A stretch of 64,000 nt of DNA from Anaerolineales bacterium (GCA_019637755.1 JAHBVC010000001.1:186001-250000); one strand, 5' to 3'; positions 44,304-54,818 are shown, numbered from the stretch's first letter. Notes: generated from the letters alone by a model not told the origin. Made by a program: numbers and translations.

Positions 44304-45416
44304 ATGAGCAAAGGTAAAGTCGTTGTCGCCATGAGCGGCGGCGTGGATAGCTCGGTGGCGGCGGCCCAGTTGCAACAACAGGGCTACGAGGTCACCGGTA
44401 TGATGCTGCGCCTGTGGAGCGAACCCGGGCGCGAGGCGAGCAATCGTTGCTGCACCCCGGCAGCGATGAGCGTGGCGCGGCGTGTGGCCGGCCAGCTCAA
44501 CATCCCCTTCTATGCGATCAATGCACAGGAAAGCTTCCGCGAGATCGTGGTGCAGAATTTTCTGGAAGGTTACGCCGCCGGCGGCACGCCCAACCCCTGC
44601 CTGGCCTGCAACCGCGAGATCCGCTGGGAGTATTTGCTGCAGCGCGCCCTGGCCCTGGGCGCCGATTACATGGCCACCGGGCACTATGTGCGCCTGCACC
44701 GCCAGCCCGGCGAACCGGTGCGCCTGTTCGAAGCCGCCGATGCGCACAAGGATCAATCCTACGTGCTGCATGTGCTCAACCAGGCCAAGTTGCAACACGC
44801 CCTGTTCCCGCTGGGTGAGCTGACCAAGCCCGAAGTGCGTGCCATTGCCGCAGAGTTGAAGCTGCCCGCGGCCACCTCCAAAGAAAGTATGGATCTGTGC
44901 TTCCTGGCCGGGCAAGACTATCGCCAATTCTTGCAGCGCCACCAGCCCGAACTGGCCCAACCCGGCCCGATCGTGAACCGCGCCGGCGAAGTGCTGGCGC
45001 AACACACGGGCCTGGCCAACTACACCATCGGCCAGCGCAAAGGTCTCGGCATCCCTGCCGCGCAGCCGCTGTATGTGCTGGCCAAAGACAGTGCCAACAA
45101 CCGCCTGGTAGTGGGCACGGCCGTCGAGCTCGGCGGCAACGAGCTGCACACGCACACGATGCACTGGCTCAGCGGCCAGGCACCGCAATCCGAATTCGCC
45201 GCCGAAGTGAAGATCCGCTACAGCGCGCGCAAGGCCGCCGCCACCGTGCGCCCGCTGGCCGATGGCCGCGCTGAGATCCTCTTCGCCGAGCCGCAGCGCG
45301 ACATCACTCCCGGCCAAGCCGCCGTGGTCTATCGCCATGGCGAAGTGTTGGGCGGCGGTATCATCCAGCACAGCGCCGGCATCGCGCAGCCCACTGATTT
45401 GCTGCAAGTGCAGTAA
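44304..45416 (+). CDS. mnmA: tRNA-specific 2-thiouridylase MnmA
   Basis: The 370-residue protein has the PP-loop A-M-S-G-G-V-D-S-S at residues 9-17. The first catalytic Cys lies in N-P-C-L-A-C-N near 101-107, M-A-T-G-H-Y follows, and the second Cys is in S-M-D-L-C-F-L near 198. It thiolates U34 of tRNAs for Lys, Glu and Gln using sulfur passed on from a cysteine desulfurase. The ATG at 44304 fits the family N-terminus better than the in-frame GTG at 44286. Confidence 0.96.
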   Translation: MSKGKVVVAMSGGVDSSVAAAQLQQQGYEVTGMMLRLWSEPGREASNRCCTPAAMSVARRVAGQLNIPFYAINAQESFREIVVQNFLEGYAAGGTPNPCLACNREIRWEYLLQRALALGADYMATGHYVRLHRQPGEPVRLFEAADAHKDQSYVLHVLNQAKLQHALFPLGELTKPEVRAIAAELKLPAATSKESMDLCFLAGQDYRQFLQRHQPELAQPGPIVNRAGEVLAQHTGLANYTIGQRKGLGIPAAQPLYVLAKDSANNRLVVGTAVELGGNELHTHTMHWLSGQAPQSEFAAEVKIRYSARKAAATVRPLADGRAEILFAEPQRDITPGQAAVVYRHGEVLGGGIIQHSAGIAQPTDLLQVQ

Positions 45417-45456
45417 ACTGCCTGCACGCCGCCCGGCGCGGCGCAACCATAGCTCA

Positions 45457-45723
45457 ATGACCTTTCCTGCTTTTATCCTCGGCGCCACCCTCGCCACCCT
45501 GTTCGCCGCCGCCATGCACCTGTGGCGCGGCGGCGGCTTAGGCCGCTTGCTGCTCTATCAGGGCTTAGCCTGGGGCGGCTTCTGGGGCGGCCACCTGCTT
45601 GCCCAGCAACTGGGCTGGACGCTATTGCGGCTGGGCCCGCTGTACCTGGGCGTGGCACTGCTGGCCAGCCTGCTCAGCCTGGCCGCCGGCCACTGGATCT
45701 TTGTGGTGCAGCCCGGTGAGTAG
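45457..45723 (+). CDS. Small hydrophobic membrane protein
   Basis: The 88-residue protein has about three membrane helices (residues 3-20, 30-48, 58-83) with Gly-rich turns and no charged catalytic pattern. I do not recognise a family. Its stop codon overlaps the GTG start of the methyltransferase gene (GTGAGTAG), which indicates coupled translation and supports it as a real gene. It may simply be a membrane protein of the tRNA-modification operon without functional link. Confidence 0.65.
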   Translation: MTFPAFILGATLATLFAAAMHLWRGGGLGRLLLYQGLAWGGFWGGHLLAQQLGWTLLRLGPLYLGVALLASLLSLAAGHWIFVVQPGE

Positions 45724-46516
45724 CCCCGCCTCCTCATACGCTCAGGCGGGCGAGCTGGCCCATCTATTAGGGCCGCGCGGCCACGCGCTCACCGTGCGCC
45801 TGGCGCCAGGCGAGCGCGTGCAGAGCATGCACGGCGTGATCGCCCATGAAGCGCTCATCGGCCGCGAATGGGGCACGCAGGTACAGACGCACCGCGGCGT
45901 GGTGTTCACCCTGTTGCAACCAGCGTTGGACGATCTGCTGCGCGAGATGGAACGCGCCAGCCAGGTGATCTATCCCAAAGATATTGGCTACATTCTGCTC
46001 AACCTTGGCATCGGCCCGGGCACCGAAGTGCTCGAAGCCGGCACTGGCTCCGGCGCGCTGACCGTGGCGCTGGCCCATGCGGTAGGCCCCAGCGGGCATG
46101 TGTACAGCTATGAGCGCCGCCCCGAAGCGCAGGCCATGGCGCAACGGAACCTGGCGCGCCTCGGCCTGCTGGAACGCACCAGCCTGCACCTGGCGGATAT
46201 CAGCGGCGGGTTTGCCGAGCGCCAGCTGCCTGCCGCCTTCCTCGATCTGCCCAACCCTGAGGATTATTTGCTACAGGTGCGCGCCGCCCTGCGGCCGGGC
46301 GGCTTCCTGGGCTGCATCCTGCCTACTACCAATCAAGTTAACCTGCTACTGGCGGCGCTGGAGCAACACGCCTTTGGCTTCGTCGAGGTATCCGAATTGC
46401 TGCACCGCTACTACAAAGCGATCCCCGGCCGCCTGCGCCCCGTCGACAACATGGTGGCGCACACCGGCTTCCTGATCTTTGCGCGCAAGCTGGCCGCCCC
46501 CCAGGAGCCGGGCTGA
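45716..46516 (+). CDS. TrmI-like tRNA (adenine-58-N1)-methyltransferase
   Basis: From the GTG at 45716 the protein is 266 residues. It has the GCD14/TrmI layout: an N-terminal beta domain, then Y-P-K-D-I-G-Y-I near residue 83, S-A-M motif I V-L-E-A-G-T-G-S-G-A-L-T near 102, and Y-E-R-R-P-E for the ribose acid. L-D-L-P-N-P-E (catalytic region) and L-P-T-T-N-Q-V-N-L-L follow. It makes m1A58 in the tRNA T-loop. Upstream in-frame codons overlap the previous gene and do not resemble the family. Confidence 0.9.
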   Translation: MSSPASSYAQAGELAHLLGPRGHALTVRLAPGERVQSMHGVIAHEALIGREWGTQVQTHRGVVFTLLQPALDDLLREMERASQVIYPKDIGYILLNLGIGPGTEVLEAGTGSGALTVALAHAVGPSGHVYSYERRPEAQAMAQRNLARLGLLERTSLHLADISGGFAERQLPAAFLDLPNPEDYLLQVRAALRPGGFLGCILPTTNQVNLLLAALEQHAFGFVEVSELLHRYYKAIPGRLRPVDNMVAHTGFLIFARKLAAPQEPG

Positions 46517-47124
46517 TGGCAAATTCGCCGCGCCGCCGTTTTCGCTATGCGCGCCGCCCACTGGCCGAGCGCCTGCAAAAGTTCAAGCAGCAACGCCCGC
46601 GCGGCCCGCTGCTGCCCGGCCGCGCTCTGAACCCGCGCCTGCAAAAAGAGCTGCGCCGCGCCAACCACTTGCTGGCCGTGGGCGCACACGCCAACGCCGG
46701 GCGCATCTTTGCCGATATGGCCAGCCGCGCCCTCGATCACGACATCTGGTATCCGGCGCCGATGCTGTTCCTGCAAGCCGCGCATGCCTACCTGCTCGGC
46801 GAAGACAGCACTTCCTCGCTTGGCTATGCGCAACGCGGCCTGGAATTGCTGACCAGCCAGCAACGCGCCGCCGAGTTGCGCCACGCCGCTGCGCGCTACC
46901 TTAACGAGCTGGATGCCAGCGCCAGCGCATCCGAAAGCGCCGCCCTGCGCACCTGGCTGGATACGGCACTCCAGCAGACCGCCCAGGCGCCCAGCACCCC
47001 GGCTCCCGGCAGCCTGTGCCCGTACTGCGGCGCCCACGGCAGCCTGGAGGCGCTGGCGGCGCGCGGCGGCCAGGCACAGCTGTGCCGCTACTGTGACAGC
47101 ATCTGGCACAACGAGGCGGCGTGA
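46516..47124 (+). CDS. Hypothetical protein with helical repeat region and C-terminal zinc ribbon
   Basis: The 202-residue protein has a strongly basic start (about 45 residues rich in Arg). A TPR-like helical middle follows (A-N-H-L-L-A-V-G-A-H-A-N-A-G-R-I-F). The C-terminal zinc ribbon is C-P-Y-C-G near 168 and C-R-Y-C near 192. The basic tail and zinc ribbon suggest nucleic-acid or protein binding. It overlaps the TrmI-like gene by 1 nt and the Nudix gene by 4 nt, so it is in the same operon. No named family is assigned. Confidence 0.7.
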   Translation: MANSPRRRFRYARRPLAERLQKFKQQRPRGPLLPGRALNPRLQKELRRANHLLAVGAHANAGRIFADMASRALDHDIWYPAPMLFLQAAHAYLLGEDSTSSLGYAQRGLELLTSQQRAAELRHAAARYLNELDASASASESAALRTWLDTALQQTAQAPSTPAPGSLCPYCGAHGSLEALAARGGQAQLCRYCDSIWHNEAA

Positions 47125-47729
47125 ACCCGGCCGATCTAAGCATCACCCAGATCCAGGCGCGCCTGGCCGCCCGCCAGGCCGACCCGGCCATCGGGGTCGC
47201 CAACGAAGGCTACCCGGTGGCCGACCCGCGCCCGGCGGCGGTGCTGCTGCCGCTGCTGCGCCACGCGGATGAATGGCACCTGCTTTATATCTTGCGCGCC
47301 GTGCACGCTGGTGATATGCACAGCGGCCAGGTGGCCTTCCCCGGCGGCCGCTGGGAAGCGCACGAGAACAATGCTGTGCAGGCCGCCTTGCGCGAGGCGC
47401 ACGAAGAGATCGGCCTGCGGCCTGAACAAGTGCAATTGTTAGGGAATTTAGAAGACTTTATTACGATCAGTAGCTACCGCGTGACGCCGGTGGTGGGCCT
47501 GATCCCCTGGCCGCTGGCGCTGCAGCCGCAGCCCGGCGAGGTGCAGCGCATCTTCACCATCCCGCTGGCCTGGCTGGCCGACCCGGCCCACCGCGAGGAG
47601 CGCGCCCGCAGCGCCCCCAACGGCGCGGCTGTGCAGGTGGTGTACTTCACTGAATATGACCGCGAAGTATTGTGGGGCATTACGGCCCGCATCACGCTGA
47701 ACTTCTTGCAGGCGCTGGGCCTGGCGTAG
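47121..47729 (+). CDS. Nudix hydrolase, CoA pyrophosphatase type (NudL-like)
   Basis: The 202-residue protein has the CoA-specific motif H-S-G-Q-V-A-F-P-G-G followed by a full Nudix box, G-x5-E-x7-R-E-x-x-E-E-x-G (G74 to G97 approx). Enzymes of this group split CoA and its derivatives into 3'-phosphoadenylate and acyl-phosphopantetheine. It ends 2 nt before the convergent zwf gene. Confidence 0.92.
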   Translation: MNPADLSITQIQARLAARQADPAIGVANEGYPVADPRPAAVLLPLLRHADEWHLLYILRAVHAGDMHSGQVAFPGGRWEAHENNAVQAALREAHEEIGLRPEQVQLLGNLEDFITISSYRVTPVVGLIPWPLALQPQPGEVQRIFTIPLAWLADPAHREERARSAPNGAAVQVVYFTEYDREVLWGITARITLNFLQALGLA

Positions 47730-47731
47730 CA

Positions 47732-49248
<1,517 letters not shown>

Positions 49249-49252
<4 letters not shown>

Positions 49253-50160
49253 TCGGCCTTCTTGACGGCGTGCCCGCCGAACTGGTTGCGCAGTGCGGCG
49301 ATGAGCTTGTTGGCAAAGCTCTCCGGCTGGCGGCTGGCAAAGCGCTGCATCAGCGCCAGCGTGATCGTCGGGGCGGGCACATCTTGATTGATCGCCTCGA
49401 ACACCGTCCAGCGCCCCTCGCCAGAATCTTGTACGTAGCCAGCAATATCGGTGAGCTTGGCGTCAGATTCGAGGGCACGCGCTGCCAGATCCAGCAACCA
49501 GGAGCGGATCACGGTGCCATACCGCCACATCTCAGCCACCTGGTGCAGGTCCAGCGCGAATTCTTCTTTGGTGGCCAGCAGCTCAAAGCCTTCGGCATAG
49601 GCCTGCATCAGCGCGTATTCGATGCCGTTGTGCACCATCTTGACGTAATGGCCCGCACCGCTCGGCCCCACGCGCCCCCAGCCGCGCTGCGGCTCGGGCG
49701 CCAGCGCGGCAAACAGCGGCGCCAGGCGCTCGGCGGCGGCGGCCGCGCCGCCCACCATCAGGCCGTAGCCATTCTCCAGCCCCCACACGCCGCCGCTCAC
49801 ACCCACATCCAGCATGTCAATGCCGTGCTCGGCCAGGCGAGCGGCGCGGCGCATACTGTCACGAAAGTTGGCGTTGCCACCATCCACGACTACATCGCCG
49901 GGGCTGAGCAAGCCCAGCAGCGCTTCCAGCGTGCTTTCGGTGGCCTCACCGGCGGGCAACATCAGCCACACGGTGCGCGGCGCGTCGAGTTGCGCCACCG
50001 CCTCCGCCAGCGAGAAGGCCGCCAGCAACCCAGCCTCTTGCTGCAATTGGCGCGTGGCCGCATCGTCCAGGTTGTAGCCCACCACCTGGTGCCCCGCCTG
50101 TAGCAAGCGGCGGCTCATGTTGCCGCCCATGCGGCCAAGACCAATCATGGCAATTTTCAT
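49249..50160 (-). CDS. gnd: 6-phosphogluconate dehydrogenase, decarboxylating (short GndA/YqeC type)
   Basis: From the ATG at 50158-50160 the protein is 303 residues, the short form found in many bacteria. It starts with [11 protein letters not shown], has [11 protein letters not shown] near 100-110, V-S-G-G-V-W-G near 130 and [10 protein letters not shown] with the catalytic Lys near 185. It turns 6-phosphogluconate into ribulose 5-phosphate. A longer start adds five residues (M-R-S-R-L) and is less likely. Its last codons overlap the zwf start. Confidence 0.95.
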
Positions 50161-50227
50161 CAATCGACTCCTCATTACAAATCAGCGCGCCGTGAACCGC
50201 GCGCGCAATAGGCTGGCTAGTGGCCGC

Positions 50228-50593
50228 TTACTTCTTTGCGGTTTCTTTAATTCTCTTGCGGTGCGCCAGGGCAAGCTTGCGGATCAAGGCCAGCGGCAAG
50301 GGCTTATCCAGCGCGAAGCGCAGCGTGCCCTTGGAGGCTTGGTACGGTTCGATCTGCTTTTGGGTGCTGGCCGGCAACGGCGGGATGGGATACACGGCCA
50401 CATGCTTGCTGTGGCCGGCAAAATACATCAGATACTTGCCCCCCACGGTGAAGGCAGCGATGCGATAGCTGATCGCCTCCTGTGCCTCCGGCACGGCGTC
50501 CTGAATGGTGCTGCGGATGGCTTGCAGTAATTGCTGGGTGGCAGGCGGAAAGGTGCGAATGTACTCACTGACAGTTTTGGGAGATTCGGCCAT
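50228..50593 (-). CDS. DUF1801/YdhG-like protein
   Basis: The 121-residue protein matches the DUF1801 pattern: V-S-E-Y-I-R-T-F-P near residue 8, I-S-Y-R-I-A-A-F near 41 and the P-x-S-K-G-T-L-R-F-x-L-D-K-P-L-P motif near 86-101. A Bacillus relative is described as an intracellular iron chaperone, but this function is not established for the family. The C-terminus is very basic. A GAGGT Shine-Dalgarno lies upstream. Confidence 0.88.
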   Translation of the reverse strand: MAESPKTVSEYIRTFPPATQQLLQAIRSTIQDAVPEAQEAISYRIAAFTVGGKYLMYFAGHSKHVAVYPIPPLPASTQKQIEPYQASKGTLRFALDKPLPLALIRKLALAHRKRIKETAKK

Positions 50594-50636
50594 GGGTAAC
50601 CTCCTGCGGTTACGGCACTCCCAACTACTATAGCGT

Positions 50637-51131
50637 TTAAAAGCCGCGTGCGCCGATCATCATGGATACGAAGATCACCAGCATAACGCTGAGCCCCACC
50701 CGCGGCAGGATGCGCAACACCTTAACGATGCGCTCCGCCTCGCGCGGGGTGACCTCGGCGGCCATGCCCTTTACCCCCGGCTCGATACGATGCTCAACAA
50801 AAAAGTGAAACAACGCCAGCAGCAATCCCAAGCCACCACCCAGGGCGATGAATACGCCGCGTGGCGAGCTGAAGTAGGCGCCCAAATTGCGCCAGCCGGT
50901 GAGCTGGTAGTTGAGCGTGGCGCCGGCCACTAAGGTGATGAAGGCCAGCACCGAAGCGAGTTGAAAAATGCGCGGAAAGACGCGGCCGATGAATTCCAGC
51001 CGGGCGGCCAGCTCCATCTTGAGCGCCGCGGGCACCAGCACAAAAACGATGACGATGACTTCACCCAGCCAGGCCGCGCCAGCCAGAACGTGCGCCCAAC
51101 GCGCCGCAGTAAGCAAACTAATCTCAGGCAT
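50637..51131 (-). CDS. Four-helix membrane protein, CopD-like
   Basis: The 164-residue protein has four transmembrane helices (about 8-33, 53-74, 88-107, 138-160). It begins with A-R-W-A-H-V-L-A-G-A-A-W-L-G, similar to the first helix of the copper-resistance D/DUF2269-type membrane families with a conserved His. A heme or copper role is possible but not proven by this sequence. It stands alone on the minus strand, divergent from tig. Confidence 0.65.
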   Translation of the reverse strand: MPEISLLTAARWAHVLAGAAWLGEVIVIVFVLVPAALKMELAARLEFIGRVFPRIFQLASVLAFITLVAGATLNYQLTGWRNLGAYFSSPRGVFIALGGGLGLLLALFHFFVEHRIEPGVKGMAAEVTPREAERIVKVLRILPRVGLSVMLVIFVSMMIGARGF

Positions 51132-51249
51132 GGCCGCATGCTAGCTCAGGCTGGCGCAGAAATCTAGCCCCTCGGTTTAACATATTGGTCACCCGCGGCC
51201 GCCGCCCCTTCTTACACTCCTCTGATGGTCGCCGCCAGGCGCCGCATGC

Positions 51250-51255
51250 TATAAT
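51250..51255 (+). promoter_or_regulatory. -10 box (TATAAT) of the tig-clpP operon
   Basis: TATAAT lies 39 nt before the TTG start of tig. The leader contains an AAGGA Shine-Dalgarno at 51280-51284. Confidence 0.6.
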
Positions 51256-51294
51256 CCCGCCCGTTCGTTCTAAATTCGTTAAGGAAGCGTACTC

Positions 51295-52779
51295 TTGAAG
51301 ATCAATAGTCAATCCACGTCAGAGGACCATCAACTGCTGCTCTCGGTCGAGATCGAGCCCGAGGTGATGGCCAACGCCAAGCAAAAAGCGGCGCGTAAGA
51401 TCGCCAAGCAGATCAAGATCCCCGGGTTTCGCCCCGGCAAAGCGCCCTACAACGTGGTGGAAAAGCAAGTTGGCGAAGCCGCCATCAAAGATGAAGCCAT
51501 CGACATCATGTTGGGTGATGTATATCCCCAACTCATCGAAGAGACCGGCGTAAAACCCTACGGCCCCGGCACGCTGGAAAAGATCGACGAGGAGCAGAAC
51601 CCGCCGGTATATGAATTCCGCGTGCCGCTGACCCCCGAAGTCACCCTGGGCGACTATGACAAGATCCGCCTGCCGTTTGAAGAACGCCAGCCGAGCGAAG
51701 AAGACATCCAAAAAGTCTTTACCAATCTGCGCGAGCAGAACGCCACGCTGACCCCGGCGGAGCGCCCGGCGCAGGAAGGCGATATCGGCTACATCCTGCT
51801 CAGCGCCGTACGCCAGCAACCCAAGGATGGCGAGGCGGATTTGCTGCCCGAGCGCCGCTACCCGGTGGTGATCGAAAAAGAAGACGTGGATGGCAACAAC
51901 GAATGGCCCTTCCCGGGCTTCTCGCGGGCCTTGATCGGCCTGAGCGCCGGAGAAGACAAGAGCTTCACGCACACCTTCGCGGCGGACTCTGAATTTGAGG
52001 ACCTGCGCGGCGAGACGGCCGAATTCAAAGTGAAGCTGGAAGAGGTCAAGGCGCGCGAGCTACCGGCGCTGGATGATTCGCTGGCTCAGAGCATGGGCGA
52101 TTACAAAACCATGGACGATCTGCGCGCCGAGATTGTGCGCCAGCTCACCGAGAACATGAACCAGGAAGCGCGTGAGGCATACGAAGACAAGATCGTCACG
52201 CAGATGATCGCCGAGAGCACGATCAAGTACCCGCCGCAGATGCTGCACCACGAAGTGCACCATTACATCGAAGACATGGTGCCGGATTTGAACGCGCGGG
52301 GCCTGGATATGGACACCTACCTCAAGAGTCGCCAGATGAGCATGGACGACCTGGAAAAAGAGGTAGAGCCGGTGGTGGAAGAGCGCCTGAAGAAATCACT
52401 GGTGATCATGGAAGCCTCGCGCAAAGAGACGATCGAGATCCCTGAAAATGAAATGCAGGAGATCGTGCAGCGCCGTCTGGGCCAGTTGCAACAAATGGTC
52501 TCGGCGCAGGATATGCGCAAGTTCCTGCAAGACCGTGACAACGTGCAGGGCTTGGTAAGCCGCACGATGAGCGAAGAGATCATTCGCCGCACCCTCGCCC
52601 GCCTGGGCGCGATTGCCCAGGGCAAGGGTGACGAGCACCGTAAAGAATCGGCGGCGGCCAGCGTCAGTATGGAAGACGCCGCCGAGGCGCCTGCAGGCGA
52701 AGCGCCTGCGGCCGAAGCGGCCCCCGAGGCCAGCCAAGCGGCGGCCAAAGACACAGGAAAGGAAAGTGACAATGAATAA
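51295..52779 (+). CDS. tig: Trigger factor (ribosome-associated chaperone)
   Basis: The 494-residue protein has the ribosome-binding signature G-F-R-P-G-K-A-P at about residues 44-51, a middle PPIase-type domain (about 155-245) and a long helical C-terminal chaperone arm. An Ala/Glu-rich tail of about 45 residues follows. It shelters new chains at the ribosome exit. A TTG start is chosen because the N-terminal domain needs these residues and AAGGA lies 10 nt upstream. The stop overlaps the clpP start, so both quality-control genes are coupled. Confidence 0.94.
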   Translation: MKINSQSTSEDHQLLLSVEIEPEVMANAKQKAARKIAKQIKIPGFRPGKAPYNVVEKQVGEAAIKDEAIDIMLGDVYPQLIEETGVKPYGPGTLEKIDEEQNPPVYEFRVPLTPEVTLGDYDKIRLPFEERQPSEEDIQKVFTNLREQNATLTPAERPAQEGDIGYILLSAVRQQPKDGEADLLPERRYPVVIEKEDVDGNNEWPFPGFSRALIGLSAGEDKSFTHTFAADSEFEDLRGETAEFKVKLEEVKARELPALDDSLAQSMGDYKTMDDLRAEIVRQLTENMNQEAREAYEDKIVTQMIAESTIKYPPQMLHHEVHHYIEDMVPDLNARGLDMDTYLKSRQMSMDDLEKEVEPVVEERLKKSLVIMEASRKETIEIPENEMQEIVQRRLGQLQQMVSAQDMRKFLQDRDNVQGLVSRTMSEEIIRRTLARLGAIAQGKGDEHRKESAAASVSMEDAAEAPAGEAPAAEAAPEASQAAAKDTGKESDNE

Positions 52780-53431
52780 GCTCAATACCGCCCCCGGCGC
52801 GGCCGGGTTTAGCCCGCAAGCTGTCATCCCGATGGTGATCGAATCCACGGGGCGCGGCGAGCGTGCCTTTGACATCTACTCGCTGCTGCTCAAGAACCGC
52901 ATCATCCTGGTGAGCACGCCGATCGACGACCAGACCGCCAACCTGGCCGTGGCCCAGCTCATCTACCTCAGTAATGAGGATCCGGATGCGCCGATCCAGA
53001 TGTATATCTCCTCCCCCGGTGGTTCGATCTACGCGGGCATGGGCATCTACGACACCATGCAAATGATCCCCAACCAGATCAGCACGGTGGCCGTGGGCTT
53101 CACCGCCTCGTTCGGCACGATCTTGCTGACCGCTGGCGCCAAGGGTCACCGCTATGCACTGCCCAACGCCACCATCCACATGCACCAGCCGTGGCAGCAA
53201 GGCGGCGGCGGCCAGGCCAGCGACATCGAGATCCAGGCCAAGGAAATTCTGCGCCAGCGTGCCCGCCTCAACGAGATCCTGGTGGAGCGCACCGGCCGCA
53301 CTTTGGCGGAGATCGAGAAGGACACCGACCGCGACACCTACATGACCGCCAAGGAAGCCGTGGACTACGGCCTGGTGGATCAGGTACTGGAGCCGCGCGA
53401 GTTGAAGCAGCTCAACGAGAAGAAGAAGTAA
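52772..53431 (+). CDS. clpP: ATP-dependent Clp protease proteolytic subunit
   Basis: The 219-residue protein contains the ClpP core: R-G-E-R-A-F-D-I-Y-S-L-L-L, S-S-P-G-G-S-I-Y-A-G-M, and V-G-F-T-A-S-F-G with the nucleophile S113. The usual text is G-M-A-A-S-M-G, so the Met next to Ser is Phe. The catalytic His is H138 in I-H-M-H-Q-P, and the Asp lies in the D-R-D-T-Y-M region. It overlaps the tig stop by 8 nt. No clpX follows; a terminator does. Confidence 0.96.
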   Translation: MNKLNTAPGAAGFSPQAVIPMVIESTGRGERAFDIYSLLLKNRIILVSTPIDDQTANLAVAQLIYLSNEDPDAPIQMYISSPGGSIYAGMGIYDTMQMIPNQISTVAVGFTASFGTILLTAGAKGHRYALPNATIHMHQPWQQGGGGQASDIEIQAKEILRQRARLNEILVERTGRTLAEIEKDTDRDTYMTAKEAVDYGLVDQVLEPRELKQLNEKKK

Positions 53432-53453
53432 GCGTTCGCAACCAGCGACACAT

Positions 53454-53487
53454 AAGAGCCGAGGCATAGCCTCGGCTCTTGTTTTTT
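53454..53487 (+). terminator. Terminator after clpP
   Basis: AAGAGCCGAGGC (53454-53465) and GCCTCGGCTCTT (53469-53480) form a 12-bp stem with an ATA loop, followed by GTTTTTT. Confidence 0.94.
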
Positions 53488-53545
53488 AAGCACAGTCATT
53501 AGTTTTAGCCAAGGAATGGCGGGGCTTACTGCAAGCACATCACCT

Positions 53546-53688
53546 CTGTCATTGAGAGGAGTATTCCAGTGCGCCAGCACTGGAAACGGACGAAGCAATC
53601 TTGTGCTCATTAGGCTTAGGACTAGTACAGATTGCTTCGTCCGTTTTGAGGAGCACTTCGTGCTCCTCAAATACTCCTCGCAATGACA
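53546..53688. repeat. Family D long inverted repeat
   Basis: TGTCATTG-GAGGAGTATT and GGACGAAGCAATCT on the left are mirrored by AGATTGCTTCGTCC and ACTCCTCGCAATGACA on the right. The two arms, each about 55 nt, surround a short spacer; the right arm contains a nested GAGCACTTCGTGCTC hairpin. Confidence 0.85.
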
Positions 53689-53781
53689 TGATGTCTTTAT
53701 TCCATCAACGTTTGCACTTCATCTGCAAGGTACTGCAATACCTCATTGCCTGGCATGCTAAAAACTTACACATTACCTCAC

Positions 53782-53836
53782 TGTCATTGCGAGGAGTATT
53801 CCAGTGCGCCAGCACTGGAAACGGACGAAGCAATCT
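53782..53836. repeat. Family D repeat, single arm
   Basis: TGTCATTGCGAGGAGTATTC through GGACGAAGCAATCT nearly repeats the left arm at 53546, including the GTGCGCCAGCAC palindrome. Confidence 0.85.
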
Positions 53837-53882
53837 GTAGTAAGCGATGAAGCGAGCATTGCTAGACAGCGTGACTTTGCGT

Positions 53883-53990
53883 GCCCTAAAGGATTCCTCT
53901 CTCGCTACGCTCGCTCGGAATGCCGAGGCTTGCAGAAAACACAGCACCCCTCTGTCATTGCTTCGTCATACCCCCTACGTGCCGCTCGCA
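53883..53990. repeat. Family A half element next to a family D fragment
   Basis: CCCTAAAGGATTCCTCTCTC and CTCGGAATGCCGAGG match a right half of family A. At 53953-53972 TGTCATTGCTTCGTCAT looks like a shortened family D end. The region 53490-54020 therefore consists almost entirely of repeats and has no gene. Confidence 0.75.
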
Positions 53991-54006
53991 ATACAATCCT
54001 GCAGCT

Positions 54007-54012
54007 TATAAT
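54007..54012 (+). promoter_or_regulatory. -10 box (TATAAT) of the HAD phosphatase gene
   Basis: TATAAT ends 8 nt before the ATG at 54021. Confidence 0.68.
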
Positions 54013-54020
54013 GCTGCACC

Positions 54021-54797
54021 ATGACTGCACTCAAAGCTCTACTCTTGGATATGGATGGCGTGCTGTGGCGCGGCACGCAGCCGATCGGCAGCGTGCCCGA
54101 CAACCTGGCGGCGATTGCCGCCAAGGGGCTGCAAGCCGCCTTCGTGACCAACAACTCCACCCTCACAGTGGAGCAATACCAGGAAAAGTTCCGTAAATTC
54201 GGTGCGGAAGTAGACGCCAGGCAGATCCACACCTCGGCCAATGCTTCGGCCCACTATCTGCAGCAACAGTTCCCCCAAGGTGGCAACGTCTTCGTCATCG
54301 GCGAAGAAGGACTGCAGCAAGCTATGCTGGCGCGCGGCTTCACCCTGGCGGATCACGATTGTGTAGCCGTGGTGGCTGGGCTTGATCGCCAGCTCAGCTA
54401 TGACAAGCTGCGCAGCGCCACGCTGCAGATCGCCAAGGGTGCTGCATTCATCGGCACCAACCCCGACCGCACACTACCCTCGCCGGATGGCCCGGTACCA
54501 GGCGCGGGCAGCATCCTGGCGGCGATCCAAGCCGCCAGCGGCGTGCAGCCTACCATCATCGGCAAGCCCGGCACCGCGGGCTTCATGGCGGCCATGGATG
54601 CCCTGGGCGTCAGCCCGGCTGAAACGATGATGATCGGCGACCGCGTGGATACCGATATCGCCGGCGCGCAAGCGGCCGGCTGCCGCACCGGCCTGGTGCT
54701 GAGCGGCATCACCACCGCCGCCGAGGCGCAGGCCTGGCAGCCCGCGCCGGATCACATCGCCGCCGACCTGGCCACATTGCTGGCAGCTTTGCCGTAA
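54021..54797 (+). CDS. HAD superfamily IIA phosphatase (NagD-like)
   Basis: The 258-residue protein has HAD motif I L-D-M-D-G-V-L-W (nucleophile Asp near residue 10), motif II T-N-N-S, I-G-K-P-G for the Lys and M-I-G-D-R-V-D-T-D-I-A-G-A for the metal Asp residues. The cap domain between them is of class IIA type, as in NagD and 4-nitrophenylphosphatase/PGP enzymes. The substrate is a small phosphate ester, not identifiable here. Confidence 0.93.
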   Translation: MTALKALLLDMDGVLWRGTQPIGSVPDNLAAIAAKGLQAAFVTNNSTLTVEQYQEKFRKFGAEVDARQIHTSANASAHYLQQQFPQGGNVFVIGEEGLQQAMLARGFTLADHDCVAVVAGLDRQLSYDKLRSATLQIAKGAAFIGTNPDRTLPSPDGPVPGAGSILAAIQAASGVQPTIIGKPGTAGFMAAMDALGVSPAETMMIGDRVDTDIAGAQAAGCRTGLVLSGITTAAEAQAWQPAPDHIAADLATLLAALP

Positions 54798-54818
54798 ACA
54801 CAGTACCCTAGTAAAGCT

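Noticed and set aside
53490-54020. Insertion sequence
   Set aside because: Long inverted repeats are present but there is no transposase frame or fragment of one.
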